Shown here: in pieces, positions 50,531 through 60,353 of the stretch
Layout: each line of letters opens with the position of its first letter
Position numbering within the stretch: position 1 is the stretch's first letter
The notes under the pieces: model-generated
What the model was told of the DNA's origin: nothing
The model's input: only the letters and a program-made list of their open reading frames with translations
The model's database searches: none
From: a candidate division CSSED10-310 bacterium
GTDB lineage: Bacteria; CSSED10-310; JAFGJC01
DNA length: 64,000 bases
NCBI GenBank assembly: GCA_016927905.1
Contig: JAFGLW010000012.1
Span: forward strand, 1 to 64,000
Direction of reading: 5' to 3'
Position numbers and translations under genes: made by a program

Positions 50531-50570
50531 CAAAAGAAAAGCGGATCTTCCCGCCCGGGAGAAGATCCGC
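50531..50570 (-). terminator. Rho-independent terminator of the gingipain-like gene
   Basis: A perfect 10-bp inverted repeat (GCGGATCTTC / GAAGATCCGC) with a 10-nt loop is followed on the minus strand by TTTTCTTTT. It lies 30 bp after the stop of the leftward gene. Confidence 0.85.
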
Positions 50571-50599
50571 CATCGATCATTTCTGAATAGCGGGATCCG

Positions 50600-53500
50600 T
50601 CAGCGGTATTCCCAGTTGAGGACCTGGATATCGCCGATCAGGTTCCAGGTCTCGGGCTCAAAAGCGGCTCCGATGAACGTGCAGCCTGCGGACGCGCCCA
50701 CGCCGGCGGGCCAGGTAAAGCGCAAAATGTCTTCATGGTATGAGAATGCCGCCGGGACGGTATATCGAACCGAATCGATACCCTGGTAAACGTCAATCCA
50801 GCTCGGCCAGCACCAGAAATTGCCGAACAGCCCGAGCAGGATGTAGGCATCGCAGTCATAGGATCCGGAATCCGGGTTGTGAAGATACATATGAAGATAA
50901 AACGCGTCTCCCGCTTCCAGCACCAAATCCGCCATCATCAGCTCCATGCCCGTTTCGGGATTGGGCGATTGCGTGGCTGTCGGGTCGACCGGAGTGGCCG
51001 TGGGAGGGGCCGGAGTGGCCGTGGGAGGGGCCGGAGTGGCCGTGGGGGGCGGAGATGTGAATGTTGGGATGGGCGTGGCTGTCGGGTCGACCGGAGTGGC
51101 CGTGGGAGGGGCCGGAGTGGCCGTGGGGGGCGGAGATGTGAATGTTGGGATGGGCGTGTTGGTCGGGTCGACCGGAGTGGCTGTGGGAATCACGGTCGGG
51201 GTGTGTGTGGGAGCCTGCGTGGGGGTTGGTTCTGTGCATTCCGTGACATAATCAACGATTACATCATCAATGTTCCAGCCGCAGTAGGTCCAGCCGGAGT
51301 CCGTGGGTCCGATACCCCAACGGATCCGGACATCCGAATACCCGGTGGCGAAGGTCGAGATATCGAATTCCCACAATTCCCAGGTTCCGCCGTCCCGTGT
51401 TTCGCTGTTCGACCAGACGGTCTGCCAGGTACTGCCGCCATTGTTACTGATTTCGATATTCGCGTGATCGTAAATCGACCGCTCCACTCCCAGCCAGCAC
51501 CAGAATCTCAGGTTGACCTCGGTCGCGTCAGTGCAATCGAACGATTCGGTTGTCAGATACGCCGTGGTGCTCATGTTGTTGGGATAGTCGCCGTTCAGAT
51601 TATACCCGACGACGTTGTTCCCGGTGTATCCGGTGTCCGGATCGGGATTCCCGTACTGACCGCCCTGGCCCGTGGGATCACCCCAGGCCCATTGGTTCTG
51701 GACCGACCATCCCGGATCGGTGTCCATATTTTCTTCGAGCATGATAACCTGTTCATGGGTCATGAAAAAGTAGTAACTTCCGCCGTTGTCGTCCACGGCC
51801 GTGTTTCCACCCTCATCGGTACTGGTCACCATGAAAAAATACCCGGTGCACTGAGCCAATCCGTCGAGCGTGATCTCATGCTCCGTGGTCAGTGTCTCGT
51901 CGGAAACCTCGTTGCCCGGTGGCGGTGTTTCTCCCCAGACAACCGCACTGTCCGCATGTTCATCCGTCGTCCAGGTGATGACGGCGGTGTCGGGACTGAG
52001 ATGAGCGATGGTCACGCTTGAAATGACCGGGCTCTGACAGTCCGCCGACGCCGTATCATAAACATCCTCCATCTCGCCGTTGCAGTCCGCGTCCTGGTAG
52101 TGGGCCGTTATGATGTCACCGTGAGACAGCAGAAGGAATCCCGGACCCGGATCGGTGTCGGATGTCAGGATGGTTCCAATGAAAATACTGGAGTCCGGGC
52201 CGGTTTCGGTCAGGATTACGGTCTCGGGAACCGTCTCGCTGTCGGAGGCGATATCGGCCAGTGCCGTATCCAAGGCCCCGGGATTGAGATTCAGGTCGGA
52301 GTCCGACACCATGATGGATACGATGTCGCTGCAGTTGTATTGGGCTCGGTCAAGCACGATCACGCCACAACCCGCCGGAGCGATGGTTACCAGGGCCTGG
52401 TACGGCATGAGATTCTGACCTGAAACGGTGATGATCATGTCGCCGATCGATGTCGGCGATAGATCCAGAATCGCGCCGCCCGAAGCGTCGGTTGTTTCCA
52501 CGACCTGGAAATCCCCCGTCTTGTATGCGCAGACTACGGCGTCGGCAACCGGATTGCCGCCGCTACTGACCTGGACCGGGAACGGCATGGGGGCCATTGG
52601 AGCGGTCAACATGTGCGTGACGGTGGGTGTAATGGCCGCATCGGACCGCATGAAACTGGAGCAGTCGCCGAAAAGAACGTACTGCTGCATCACTTCCTGT
52701 GCATCACTTCCGGAACCGATTTCCTGGACCAGGTACATCATGCCGTCAAACGTCATTTCACCCAGCCGGAACCGTCCGCCGGGCATGGTTCCGGCCGCAT
52801 CGCCGCAAACGGCAAAACACACGCCCCATCCCAGTATCGCCGATGGATCCCAGGAGGTCGAGGTCGAGGAGCTGTACATCGCCACGGCACCGTGCGGATC
52901 GGTTCCATAACCGCCTTTCATCCAGTGTTCGGCAAAGCAGTCCGAACTGCCGGCAAACCCGCCGTTGTCGCAGGAAACGTCCATGACGAACGGAGTGCGG
53001 TGTCCGTTGACCAGGGCATCCACATGGGAGTTGTTGAAATAGGGACTGCTCCAGGAACTCCCGCTGCCATGTCCGTAATAAGAAATCCAGAACCGACCGT
53101 CGTTGACGGCGCTGGAAATATTGGCGGTCGTGCCCTGGCCGTTGGAATCGTAAAGCCGGTCGACCAGGCAATCGGGATTGTGCGTCTGCCAGCGGTCTGC
53201 AATCTCATCCAGCCGCTCATCGTCGTTGATGCCCATGGGGCCGCTGTCGCTGGACGATATTCCGGTGATGTGATCCAGCCACCCGCCGGCTTCCGGGTTC
53301 GTTTCATACGTCAGGATCTTGTCCAGCTGGGGACCCAGTTGTGTGCTGTTCTGGGCTGAAATCCGCGAGATGAAGACATCCGGTACGATGTCACTTCCGG
53401 CCAGCAGTGTGAATTTGTAATCCGAAGCGCAGGAGCCGATTCCATAAAGGGGGTTGATCTGCGGGGAATCGCCTACCAGCAGGATGTAAACCGGCTTGGG

Positions 53501-54367
53501 ATTCCAGGTGTCGTAGACGTTTTGAATATAGGCAAAAACATTGGCGGACGACGTCCCGGTTTCCGAGGTGGGAGCAACCGTGACGGCCAGTCCGCGCCGG
53601 ACCTTCCAGTCCACAAGGGAATTCAGCTCCGCCAGGGCGGCATCGTAAGCGATGAGCAGCATCGGTTCCGGGTCGCTCCGCTTTTGAATGTTCAGGGATC
53701 GATAGTTGAGGATGTTGCGGTTGTAAACCGCATGGAAGGACGGAAATACGAACCCCGGCCCGAAACCCGTTCCGCCGGATGTCGTCAGTTCAATCTCGAT
53801 CCGGGTGGCCACATGAATTGTCCGAGCGGCGGGATCGAAACGGACGGGAGTGATTTCGAGTAGAATGACTCTGAAATCCCGCATGACCATGTCATCGGTT
53901 ATCCGGGCGATTTGGGCGGGATACCAGCCGGATTCCGAATAAAGCATCTCGTTCATTGTGAAAGGCGGCCGGGGATCTCCACGCTTGTATTGGGGCTGGG
54001 CGGGCCAAAGATTGTACTCGTCCAGCGTCGATGCATCCCGGACCCGGACCGTCAGTTCCACCGAAGCGCCGTGCGGGACGGCAACGAACTTTCTCAGGGC
54101 GGGCACCAGCGGGTTTCCAGGTTCGGCCAGAATGCCGCTCCCTGGAATGGAAACGATATCGAATTCCCGGTCGTCCTGTTTCTGCAAGGACACATTCATT
54201 CCCGGTATGGTCACGGTCAATGACGTTCCGGCCAGATTCGACGACCGGACGTCCACCGCGGCATCCATCCCCGGGACAGCTCCGGAGTTGAACGGAATCC
54301 ACTTGGACGAAACGGTGGGAGAAACAAGCAGCAGAATAACGCTTAATACGATCAATCTGAACCTCAT
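50600..54367 (-). CDS. Gingipain-like C25 cysteine protease with P/T linker and conserved C-terminal domain
   Basis: 1255 residues from ATG 54367, preceded by AAGGAGGATCC; the longer frame has no such site. Signal peptide 1-21. A propeptide-like beta region (about 25-235) precedes a C25 catalytic domain (about 235-570) with H433 in Y-Y-G-H-G-S and C466 in D-V-S-C-D-N-G. Ig-like (about 590-660) and fibronectin-III-like (about 780-860) domains, and a MAM/jelly-roll-like domain (about 875-1043), follow. The linker (1045-1139) contains the 27-residue repeat described at 50971. Residues 1140-1255 match the C-terminal domain of the 4766-5845 protein. It is a secreted protease; substrate unknown. 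Classic gingipains use the T9SS C-terminal domain; the one here is different. Confidence 0.9.
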   Translation of the reverse strand: MRFRLIVLSVILLLVSPTVSSKWIPFNSGAVPGMDAAVDVRSSNLAGTSLTVTIPGMNVSLQKQDDREFDIVSIPGSGILAEPGNPLVPALRKFVAVPHGASVELTVRVRDASTLDEYNLWPAQPQYKRGDPRPPFTMNEMLYSESGWYPAQIARITDDMVMRDFRVILLEITPVRFDPAARTIHVATRIEIELTTSGGTGFGPGFVFPSFHAVYNRNILNYRSLNIQKRSDPEPMLLIAYDAALAELNSLVDWKVRRGLAVTVAPTSETGTSSANVFAYIQNVYDTWNPKPVYILLVGDSPQINPLYGIGSCASDYKFTLLAGSDIVPDVFISRISAQNSTQLGPQLDKILTYETNPEAGGWLDHITGISSSDSGPMGINDDERLDEIADRWQTHNPDCLVDRLYDSNGQGTTANISSAVNDGRFWISYYGHGSGSSWSSPYFNNSHVDALVNGHRTPFVMDVSCDNGGFAGSSDCFAEHWMKGGYGTDPHGAVAMYSSSTSTSWDPSAILGWGVCFAVCGDAAGTMPGGRFRLGEMTFDGMMYLVQEIGSGSDAQEVMQQYVLFGDCSSFMRSDAAITPTVTHMLTAPMAPMPFPVQVSSGGNPVADAVVCAYKTGDFQVVETTDASGGAILDLSPTSIGDMIITVSGQNLMPYQALVTIAPAGCGVIVLDRAQYNCSDIVSIMVSDSDLNLNPGALDTALADIASDSETVPETVILTETGPDSSIFIGTILTSDTDPGPGFLLLSHGDIITAHYQDADCNGEMEDVYDTASADCQSPVISSVTIAHLSPDTAVITWTTDEHADSAVVWGETPPPGNEVSDETLTTEHEITLDGLAQCTGYFFMVTSTDEGGNTAVDDNGGSYYFFMTHEQVIMLEENMDTDPGWSVQNQWAWGDPTGQGGQYGNPDPDTGYTGNNVVGYNLNGDYPNNMSTTAYLTTESFDCTDATEVNLRFWCWLGVERSIYDHANIEISNNGGSTWQTVWSNSETRDGGTWELWEFDISTFATGYSDVRIRWGIGPTDSGWTYCGWNIDDVIVDYVTECTEPTPTQAPTHTPTVIPTATPVDPTNTPIPTFTSPPPTATPAPPTATPVDPTATPIPTFTSPPPTATPAPPTATPAPPTATPVDPTATQSPNPETGMELMMADLVLEAGDAFYLHMYLHNPDSGSYDCDAYILLGLFGNFWCWPSWIDVYQGIDSVRYTVPAAFSYHEDILRFTWPAGVGASAGCTFIGAAFEPETWNLIGDIQVLNWEYR
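50603..50950 (-). other. Conserved C-terminal domain, copy 2
   Basis: This encodes residues 1140-1255 of the protease. The core pattern G-D-x-F-x-L, L-H-N, D-C-D-A-Y-I-L-L, W-C-W-P-S-W, I-L-R-F-T-W and the end V-L-N-W-E-Y-R aligns with copy 1 at 4769-5119, in a protein unrelated elsewhere. Confidence 0.65.
50971..51180. repeat. In-frame tandem repeat (81 bp with nested 21-bp units) in the protease linker
   Basis: Near-identical copies start at 50971, 51073 and 51154, the second being 81 bp from the third. The first copy is 102 bp because the 21-bp block coding T-A-T-P-A-P-P is duplicated inside it. All unit lengths are multiples of three, so copy number can change without frameshift. Confidence 0.85.
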
Positions 54368-54482
54368 GAACGGATCCTCCTTTTTTCTCTCTGAACAGAC
54401 AGGCCGGATCGTGAATCCGGCATCCTCCGGATTTCTGCAAGAAATAAGCCAATATGTCATGTCCGTCCAGTCCCGACAGATA

Positions 54483-55415
54483 TTATATCGATATTCCGGG
54501 ATCCTGCAGCAGAATCGGCGCGATCCCCCTGTTTTCAATCTGCAGCGCAACATGCCGGCCGGACAATTCCGAAATGTCCCATTTGACCGGGATCCACCGG
54601 TCGGCTTCCCTGAAAGAAACTTCGGTTCGAAACCGGTCTTTCCGGCCGAATTTTCCGGCGGCAGTGGCCTCTATGGCCAGATCCAGATCGGTTTTCCCGT
54701 CTGCATATACCGAAAAACAAAGATGGGCTCCGGCCCGGGGCAGCCGAACCGGAAATGTAAGCGACGATCCGGAAGCCAGGAAGATGCCCTTCTGCCAGTC
54801 ATTCCGGAGCGGATAGACCGCCAGCCCCGTATAGATGTTTCCGGTCTGGAGTGCCTGGAGATCCTTCGATTCCGCTGTCAGGAGCCACAGATTGTTCACC
54901 CGGGCTTCATAGGCACCCCGGGGCAGGTGGGCCGTTATCCGGTTGATTTCAGTATTCCACAGGTTGTCCCGCACTCGGAATTGCTTTCGGATCGGGACCC
55001 CGGAGACCGCGATGAATCCCAGATCTTCCTCGTTAAGCAGGATCCGGACGTATCCGCTGTCTCGGGGAGACTGCACCGGCTGGATCTCCAATGCCAGAAA
55101 TTCTGGCCGGACCGGGGAAAACGGGATGGTGATCTCCACGTCTTCCCCTTCCGATACAATGTTGCTCTTGAACGGATCCATTCCGAACCCGGTGAGAAAG
55201 GGAATCATCAGCGGAGTGTTCAGGTCGAAAGAGAAATCCGGAAGCGAACTGCGGCAGTCGGACAACCGTTCCATCAGATCGACGGATGTCGTTTCCGGGC
55301 CCTGGTAAACGCATCCGAATATCAGAGTCATGATCAGCGCACACGGCAAACTCCACCCGGCAAATTCCCGCGTCCACTTCCCGGCCGACCGATACGGCAT
55401 TGCGTCGCGACTCAC
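54483..55415 (-). CDS. Predicted lipoprotein of unknown function
   Basis: 310 residues from GTG 55415 (AGGA just upstream), overlapping the radical SAM gene stop (GTGA); ATG 55400 is a possible alternative. Lipobox L-I-F-G-C. The remainder is beta-rich with no family I recognise. It may be an envelope component in the same unit as the radical SAM gene and the protease, 115 bp upstream of the latter. Confidence 0.7.
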   Translation of the reverse strand: MSRDAMPYRSAGKWTREFAGWSLPCALIMTLIFGCVYQGPETTSVDLMERLSDCRSSLPDFSFDLNTPLMIPFLTGFGMDPFKSNIVSEGEDVEITIPFSPVRPEFLALEIQPVQSPRDSGYVRILLNEEDLGFIAVSGVPIRKQFRVRDNLWNTEINRITAHLPRGAYEARVNNLWLLTAESKDLQALQTGNIYTGLAVYPLRNDWQKGIFLASGSSLTFPVRLPRAGAHLCFSVYADGKTDLDLAIEATAAGKFGRKDRFRTEVSFREADRWIPVKWDISELSGRHVALQIENRGIAPILLQDPGISI

Positions 55416-56854
55416 AGGATTTCCTGCGATTCAACGTCGATTTTCCGGGTGAATCCGGACGTTTTCAGAGCCTCCCTGACCGCCCGTCCCAGGGTGATGT
55501 TCCAGCGTTTTGTATAAATGAAAAGGAAACTGATTCTGTGAATCAGCAAAAATATCGGGTTGGTCGGAAGCCGGGTCAATGGTTTGATGAACAGCAGGAG
55601 CCGGGGATGGTTGAAAACGACATAAAAGAACTTGTGCAGATTGACGCACCGGTGAATGTCCGGTTGCTTCAGGAGACTTCCGGAGTGGTAATTCGGTTCG
55701 ATATCGTCAACATTCAGGGCGTCCACGAGACCTTTTTCGATGACATAAGATCCCAGTTCCGTGCGGGGATACGGCTGGAAAACCGAACACCAGGTGAACG
55801 CCGGTTTCATGTCCAGCGTGAATTGAACCGTTTTCAGCGCATCCTGGAACCGCTCGCCGGGCAGTCCCAGGATATTGGTGGTGCAGAAATTGATGCCGTT
55901 TTCATGCAGAAGCGCTGCGGCACGTTTCAGCTGGTCATCGGTGATCCGTTTCTTGAGAAGCGCATTGCGGATCCTTTCATCACCGGATTCCACTCCAATG
56001 ACGACATTGAAGCACCCGGCCCCTTTCAGTGCGCGTGCGATTTCATCATCGATGGCATCCGCTCTCATGGAACTGATAAACGGAATCGTGAAGCGCCCGG
56101 GGTATTTTTCACAAAAATCGAGCAGCCAGGCACGGTCAACGCCGAACAGATCATCTTCGAACCGGATGGTTTGAACAGGGTAGGCGTGCTGCAGCCGGTC
56201 GATTTCCTCCAGGACGTGTTCCACGGATCTTTTCCGGACATATTGGCCTTTTCCCCGGTAGAGTTTCATCGCGGAATGGTTGAAACAGAAGGAACAGGCA
56301 TTGGGACATCCCCGGCCGGTAATCATCCGCTTGACGGGATTGCCCCGGAGCATTTTGTATTGGTAGGGGAGTTCCCGATTCATGAATGGCAGGGTGTCGA
56401 GATCCGGGATGAGGGGCCGCACCGGATTTTCGTAAACCTGTCTGCCGGTCCGCACATGGAGATTTTCAACCGCCGTAACCGCTTCGGGATCGCCACCGGC
56501 CCGAAGCAGATCGATGACCGCGCCCTCGCCTTCGCCAAGACAGATATAATCCAGCACCGGATGTTCCCGGAGAATTTCGGGAAAGAAGGTCGGATGCGGG
56601 CCGCCCATGAGAATCCGGATTCCGGGATCGATATCGTGTTTGATGCTGCGGGCCAGCCCCAGCGCCCAACCCTGAATTCCGGTCACGCAGCTGAATGCCA
56701 CAATGCGGGGACGATGCCGGGAGACATCGGCCATGAGTTTCCGGGTGGACCCGATGGACAGCCCCGGAGCGAAACCGGCTTCCTGGATCGAGCTCAATAG
56801 AGACATCGTTCCCAAAAATTCAAACCAGATGTTCTGAAGGAACAGAATATCCAT
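55412..56854 (-). CDS. B12-binding-domain-type radical SAM enzyme
   Basis: 480 residues from ATG 56854. The N-terminal ~135 residues form a Rossmann-like domain of the B12-binding group (M-D-I-L-F-L-Q, V-A-F-S-C-V-T-G, LMGGPHPTFFPEIL, CLGEGEGAV) without a D-x-H-x-x-G motif. The radical SAM cluster is C-P-N-A-C-S-F-C, with G-V-E-S-G-D-E-R and L-G-L-P-G-E behind. The C-terminal 90 residues are hydrophobic. Relatives catalyse methylation or ring rearrangements; the substrate here is unknown. Confidence 0.85.
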   Translation of the reverse strand: MDILFLQNIWFEFLGTMSLLSSIQEAGFAPGLSIGSTRKLMADVSRHRPRIVAFSCVTGIQGWALGLARSIKHDIDPGIRILMGGPHPTFFPEILREHPVLDYICLGEGEGAVIDLLRAGGDPEAVTAVENLHVRTGRQVYENPVRPLIPDLDTLPFMNRELPYQYKMLRGNPVKRMITGRGCPNACSFCFNHSAMKLYRGKGQYVRKRSVEHVLEEIDRLQHAYPVQTIRFEDDLFGVDRAWLLDFCEKYPGRFTIPFISSMRADAIDDEIARALKGAGCFNVVIGVESGDERIRNALLKKRITDDQLKRAAALLHENGINFCTTNILGLPGERFQDALKTVQFTLDMKPAFTWCSVFQPYPRTELGSYVIEKGLVDALNVDDIEPNYHSGSLLKQPDIHRCVNLHKFFYVVFNHPRLLLFIKPLTRLPTNPIFLLIHRISFLFIYTKRWNITLGRAVREALKTSGFTRKIDVESQEIL

Positions 56855-57087
56855 GGGAAACCATCTATCTCGAGAGCCCGGAATCGTCAAGGGGCGTGCC
56901 GCCGATGTGGAGGGCGATGGATGTCACGGTCGATCGGAAATGCGGTTGCATGCTTCAAAGCCGGTCCCTTTTCCATTCAATTGTACCATCGGATTCCGCG
57001 CCGGATCAAATCCTCGGGTCCATCTTCCCCTTCATTTGAGTGAGGTGACTGCCGGTGATACATTCGTTCCCAGGGGTCGGAAGAATC

Positions 57088-58215
57088 ATGACACATCCCG
57101 CGAATCGGATCATTCTCGCTTTCATCTCCGCCGGATTGTGTTTGCTGATTCTGGAGTTTTGCATCATCCGTCCTTGGGGATTCGGAACCGCCGCATTCTC
57201 CTGGCAACGCATGAACAGTTTGAAATCTCTGGGCCACACCGATTTCATCCGCAGATCCGATATTCCGGGGCTGCTCTACGAACTCAAACCCGATTTGAAC
57301 ACCTGGTATCAGATGGTTCCGTTCAGTACCAATTCCCGCGGGATGGCGGATGATGAATATTCGGTGTCCAAACCACCGGGCACATACCGTGTGGCGGTCC
57401 TGGGGGATTCGGTTTCGATGGCCTACGGCGTGCCGCATAAAGACAATTATCATTCCCTTCTGGAACAGCGCCTGAACAGCCCGGATTCGGCGTTGGTTTT
57501 CGAGTTTCTGAACTTCGCCGTCGGCGGATACGGGCTGCCGCAATACGTGGCGATGCTCGAACACAAAGCCCTGCCTTTCGATCCCGATATGATCATGGTC
57601 GGGGTCTATCTCAATGATTTCCTGGCGCTGGCCCTGCAAACCGAGGGGAAAGAAAACAGTAAATCCTTTCTGCGCATCCCGCCGATGCTTCAATGTTATC
57701 TTTGGAAATTCCTGGCATCTCGCACGTTCTCCCGCGACCGGCTCGGGGGATCCGGCAGGTTATCCGGCGATCCGGAACAGCAAATACACTCGATCATGAT
57801 CATGGCGGAACGCTATTTCCATCGGATCAGCGAAACCGGAATCCGGCGGCGCATTCCCGTCGCTGTTCTGCTATTGAGCCACATGGCGACGGAAGAAACA
57901 CTAAATTATTTCAAGGCGGCCGGACGGATCCATCTGCCGGGAGTGAACATCATTCCGGCCTGGAAACCGTTCATCGGTCATTCCGCACAGGAATTCCGGA
58001 TCCATCCTTTTGATTCCCATCCGAATGCGGAGGCGCACAGGATGTTTGCTTCGGCGGTTTATGAAGGGATGGAAAAGGCGGGGTTATGGCCCCGGGAAGC
58101 CTATGTTCAGGAACGCGAGCCGCCGGATCAGCTCCTGAAGGCTGCGCCGACATTCCCGCCGCTGAAAAGTCTCGTAGATCAGGCTGTCAAGGGTGACGGT
58201 CGAACCACCCGATGA
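57088..58215 (+). CDS. Membrane-anchored SGNH/GDSL-type hydrolase
   Basis: About 375 residues from ATG 57088 (GGTCGGAAG upstream); GTG 57055 is a possible earlier start. An N-terminal membrane segment is followed by the SGNH nucleophile motif V-L-G-D-S-V-S, a glycine block N-F-A-V-G-G-Y-G, N-D-F for the asparagine and D-S-H-P-N-A-E-A-H with the catalytic Asp and His. Such proteins deacetylate or deacylate surface polysaccharides or lipids. It overlaps the convergent S9 peptidase gene by 29 bp. Confidence 0.83.
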   Translation: MTHPANRIILAFISAGLCLLILEFCIIRPWGFGTAAFSWQRMNSLKSLGHTDFIRRSDIPGLLYELKPDLNTWYQMVPFSTNSRGMADDEYSVSKPPGTYRVAVLGDSVSMAYGVPHKDNYHSLLEQRLNSPDSALVFEFLNFAVGGYGLPQYVAMLEHKALPFDPDMIMVGVYLNDFLALALQTEGKENSKSFLRIPPMLQCYLWKFLASRTFSRDRLGGSGRLSGDPEQQIHSIMIMAERYFHRISETGIRRRIPVAVLLLSHMATEETLNYFKAAGRIHLPGVNIIPAWKPFIGHSAQEFRIHPFDSHPNAEAHRMFASAVYEGMEKAGLWPREAYVQEREPPDQLLKAAPTFPPLKSLVDQAVKGDGRTTR

Positions 58216-60187
58216 TCCGATTGATGCGGTCCACCCGGTGCCTGGGTTCTCCCGATCGGGACAGTTCGTGACCCTCGCGGGGATACCGGACCAGTTCGGC
58301 TTCTTTCCCCAACCTGCGCAGGGCGACATACAGTTCCTCCGCCTGGGAAATCCCAACGCGGTAATCCTGTTCGGAGTGCAGGATCATCAAGGGCGTCCGG
58401 ATGTTTTCCACGTATTTCAACGGAGAATATTTCCACAGCAGCTCCGGTTCCTTCCATGGAAAAGTCTGGAATTCCCATTCGATCAGCGTGTTGGCATCGG
58501 AAACACCGTACATGCTGATGAAATTATACACCCCTCTCTGGGCCGCCGCCGCCCTGAACCGGTGATCCCGAGTCACGATCCAGGCCGTCATGAATCCCCC
58601 GAACGAGCCACCCGTGAGATACAATCTCTCAGGATCGGCCAGCCCCCGTTTCACCACCAGGTCCGCACCGGCCAGGATATCTTCTGAATCCTCCTGCCCC
58701 CAGTTCCGGCGGATGGCCTTCTTGAAATCGCCTCCGTACCCGTCGGACCCTCTCGGATTGGAAAAATATACGCCATATCCCTTCCCGCACAGGCTCTGGA
58801 ATTCATGCCACCAGGAGTATCCCCACATGATATGCGGGCCGCCGTGGACCTGAATCACCCAGGGGAATGTCTTCCCCTTCCGATATCCGCATGGAAGCAT
58901 GATCCAGCCCTGGATTTTCAGTCCGTCCGGGCGGGTCAGCCATACCGTCTTAGGTGCCGAGAGCGCTTTCCCGGACAGAAACCGCCGGTTTATGCTCGTC
59001 AGCCGTTTCGGCTTTAAATCCTCGGTGTCCGAACAGAATATGTCTCCCGGAATGTCGGGAGATTCCAGGCGATAGGCCAGCGTTCGTCCGGACACATGAA
59101 ACGGTCCGGACATGTAATCGCCGCAAACCGCGGATTCCGCTTTTCCCCCGCCCGCGGAAATACGCCATATCTGATCCCGTCCTTCCCGGCTGATTGTGAA
59201 ATAAATCCGCGAGCCGTCTGAATTCAACTGGAATTCTCCCGGATCGTAATCCAGCTCCCCGGTAACCGGTTCGACGGCCCCGCCTTCGAACGGGATCCTG
59301 TTGATCAGCATTCTCTGGCGGGGAAGATCCTCCGCCTGGAACGACAGGAAATAAATCCATTTCCCGTCCGGCGAAAATTGAGCGCCGAAATTGGCGTTGG
59401 GATCATCGGTTAGAAACACCGGGGCTTCCTTGTTCAAGGACAACCGGACCAGGTCCGTCCGGATCTCGATATCGATATCGCCATGCTGCTTGGTGGATGA
59501 CACCAGGTACCGACCGCCCGGGTGCCAGGCGGGGGAGAAATAATCATAAGGTCCGTCCGTGATGCGCCGGGGTCTGCCGCCGCCGGTTTTCTGGATGTAG
59601 ATGTGGCTGTTCCGGTCATCCTTGAAAGCGGTTCCCAGTTTGAACAGCGTCCGCGTGTAAATGCGGGGATCGATCCGTTGCTGTTCGTCATATTCGCGGT
59701 CTTCCTCCATCCGTTTCGTCATGCGTTCGTCGATGAATCTCTTCCGTTCCGCTCGGTCCTCCTCCCGGCGCTCCGATTCTCTCGTTCTGGACACAAACGC
59801 GATCCATTTGCCGTCCAAAGACCAGACCGGTGAAGACACTCCGTTGGGCATGGACGTGAACTGACGGGCTTCCCCGCCGTCGACGGGAATCAGGAAAATC
59901 TGCGGTTTGCCGTTCCGGTGGGAGATGAAAGCAAGCTGGCCGCCGTCAGGCGACCATCGGGGATGATAATCCCCGTCTTTCCCTCCCGCGGTGAACCGCC
60001 GGGGTTTCCCTTTTCTTCTGTCCACAATCCATATCGACCGGATATAGGATTTACCCTCCTGCTGCGGGGTGACATGAACATAGGCGATCCGGTTTCCATC
60101 GGGATGAACCTGTGGATCGGTTGCTTCGCTGATCCGGTAAAAATCCTCCGCTGTAACCGGATTCCGTTTTTTTCGTTTCGCTGCCAT
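58187..60187 (-). CDS. S9-family prolyl oligopeptidase
   Basis: 666 residues from ATG 60187, with AGGAAAGGAACG upstream. The N-terminal half is a WD-like beta propeller (repeats with S-P-D-G and W-S-P-D-G-x-x-L-A-F). The C-terminal alpha/beta hydrolase domain holds the nucleophile in G-G-S-F-G-G (about 527), D in S-E-Q-D-Y-R-V and H in R-E-G-H-E. No signal peptide is seen. It cleaves short peptides; whether it acts on the secreted proteins here is unknown. Confidence 0.92.
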   Translation of the reverse strand: MAAKRKKRNPVTAEDFYRISEATDPQVHPDGNRIAYVHVTPQQEGKSYIRSIWIVDRRKGKPRRFTAGGKDGDYHPRWSPDGGQLAFISHRNGKPQIFLIPVDGGEARQFTSMPNGVSSPVWSLDGKWIAFVSRTRESERREEDRAERKRFIDERMTKRMEEDREYDEQQRIDPRIYTRTLFKLGTAFKDDRNSHIYIQKTGGGRPRRITDGPYDYFSPAWHPGGRYLVSSTKQHGDIDIEIRTDLVRLSLNKEAPVFLTDDPNANFGAQFSPDGKWIYFLSFQAEDLPRQRMLINRIPFEGGAVEPVTGELDYDPGEFQLNSDGSRIYFTISREGRDQIWRISAGGGKAESAVCGDYMSGPFHVSGRTLAYRLESPDIPGDIFCSDTEDLKPKRLTSINRRFLSGKALSAPKTVWLTRPDGLKIQGWIMLPCGYRKGKTFPWVIQVHGGPHIMWGYSWWHEFQSLCGKGYGVYFSNPRGSDGYGGDFKKAIRRNWGQEDSEDILAGADLVVKRGLADPERLYLTGGSFGGFMTAWIVTRDHRFRAAAAQRGVYNFISMYGVSDANTLIEWEFQTFPWKEPELLWKYSPLKYVENIRTPLMILHSEQDYRVGISQAEELYVALRRLGKEAELVRYPREGHELSRSGEPRHRVDRINRIIGWFDRHP

Positions 60188-60353
60188 CTTTCGTTCCTTT
60201 CCTGTTCGTCCGCCCGGGTTCCGTTCCGGCACGGAAGAAAGTGACAATAACAAAACCGGCCGGTTTTTTCGATGAAAAATCCGGTTCAAATATTGGTTTG
60301 ATATTGGCTATCGAATGGAAGGCATGGGATAATCCCTCCGGGAGGAAAACCGT

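Noticed and set aside
50971-51180. CRISPR-like regular repeat
   Set aside because: The repeats are direct, adjacent and in frame inside a P/T linker; there are no unique spacers between them.
54404-54420. CCGGAT-5-ATCCGG hairpin upstream of the protease gene
   Set aside because: Short stem with no following T-run on either strand; could be chance.
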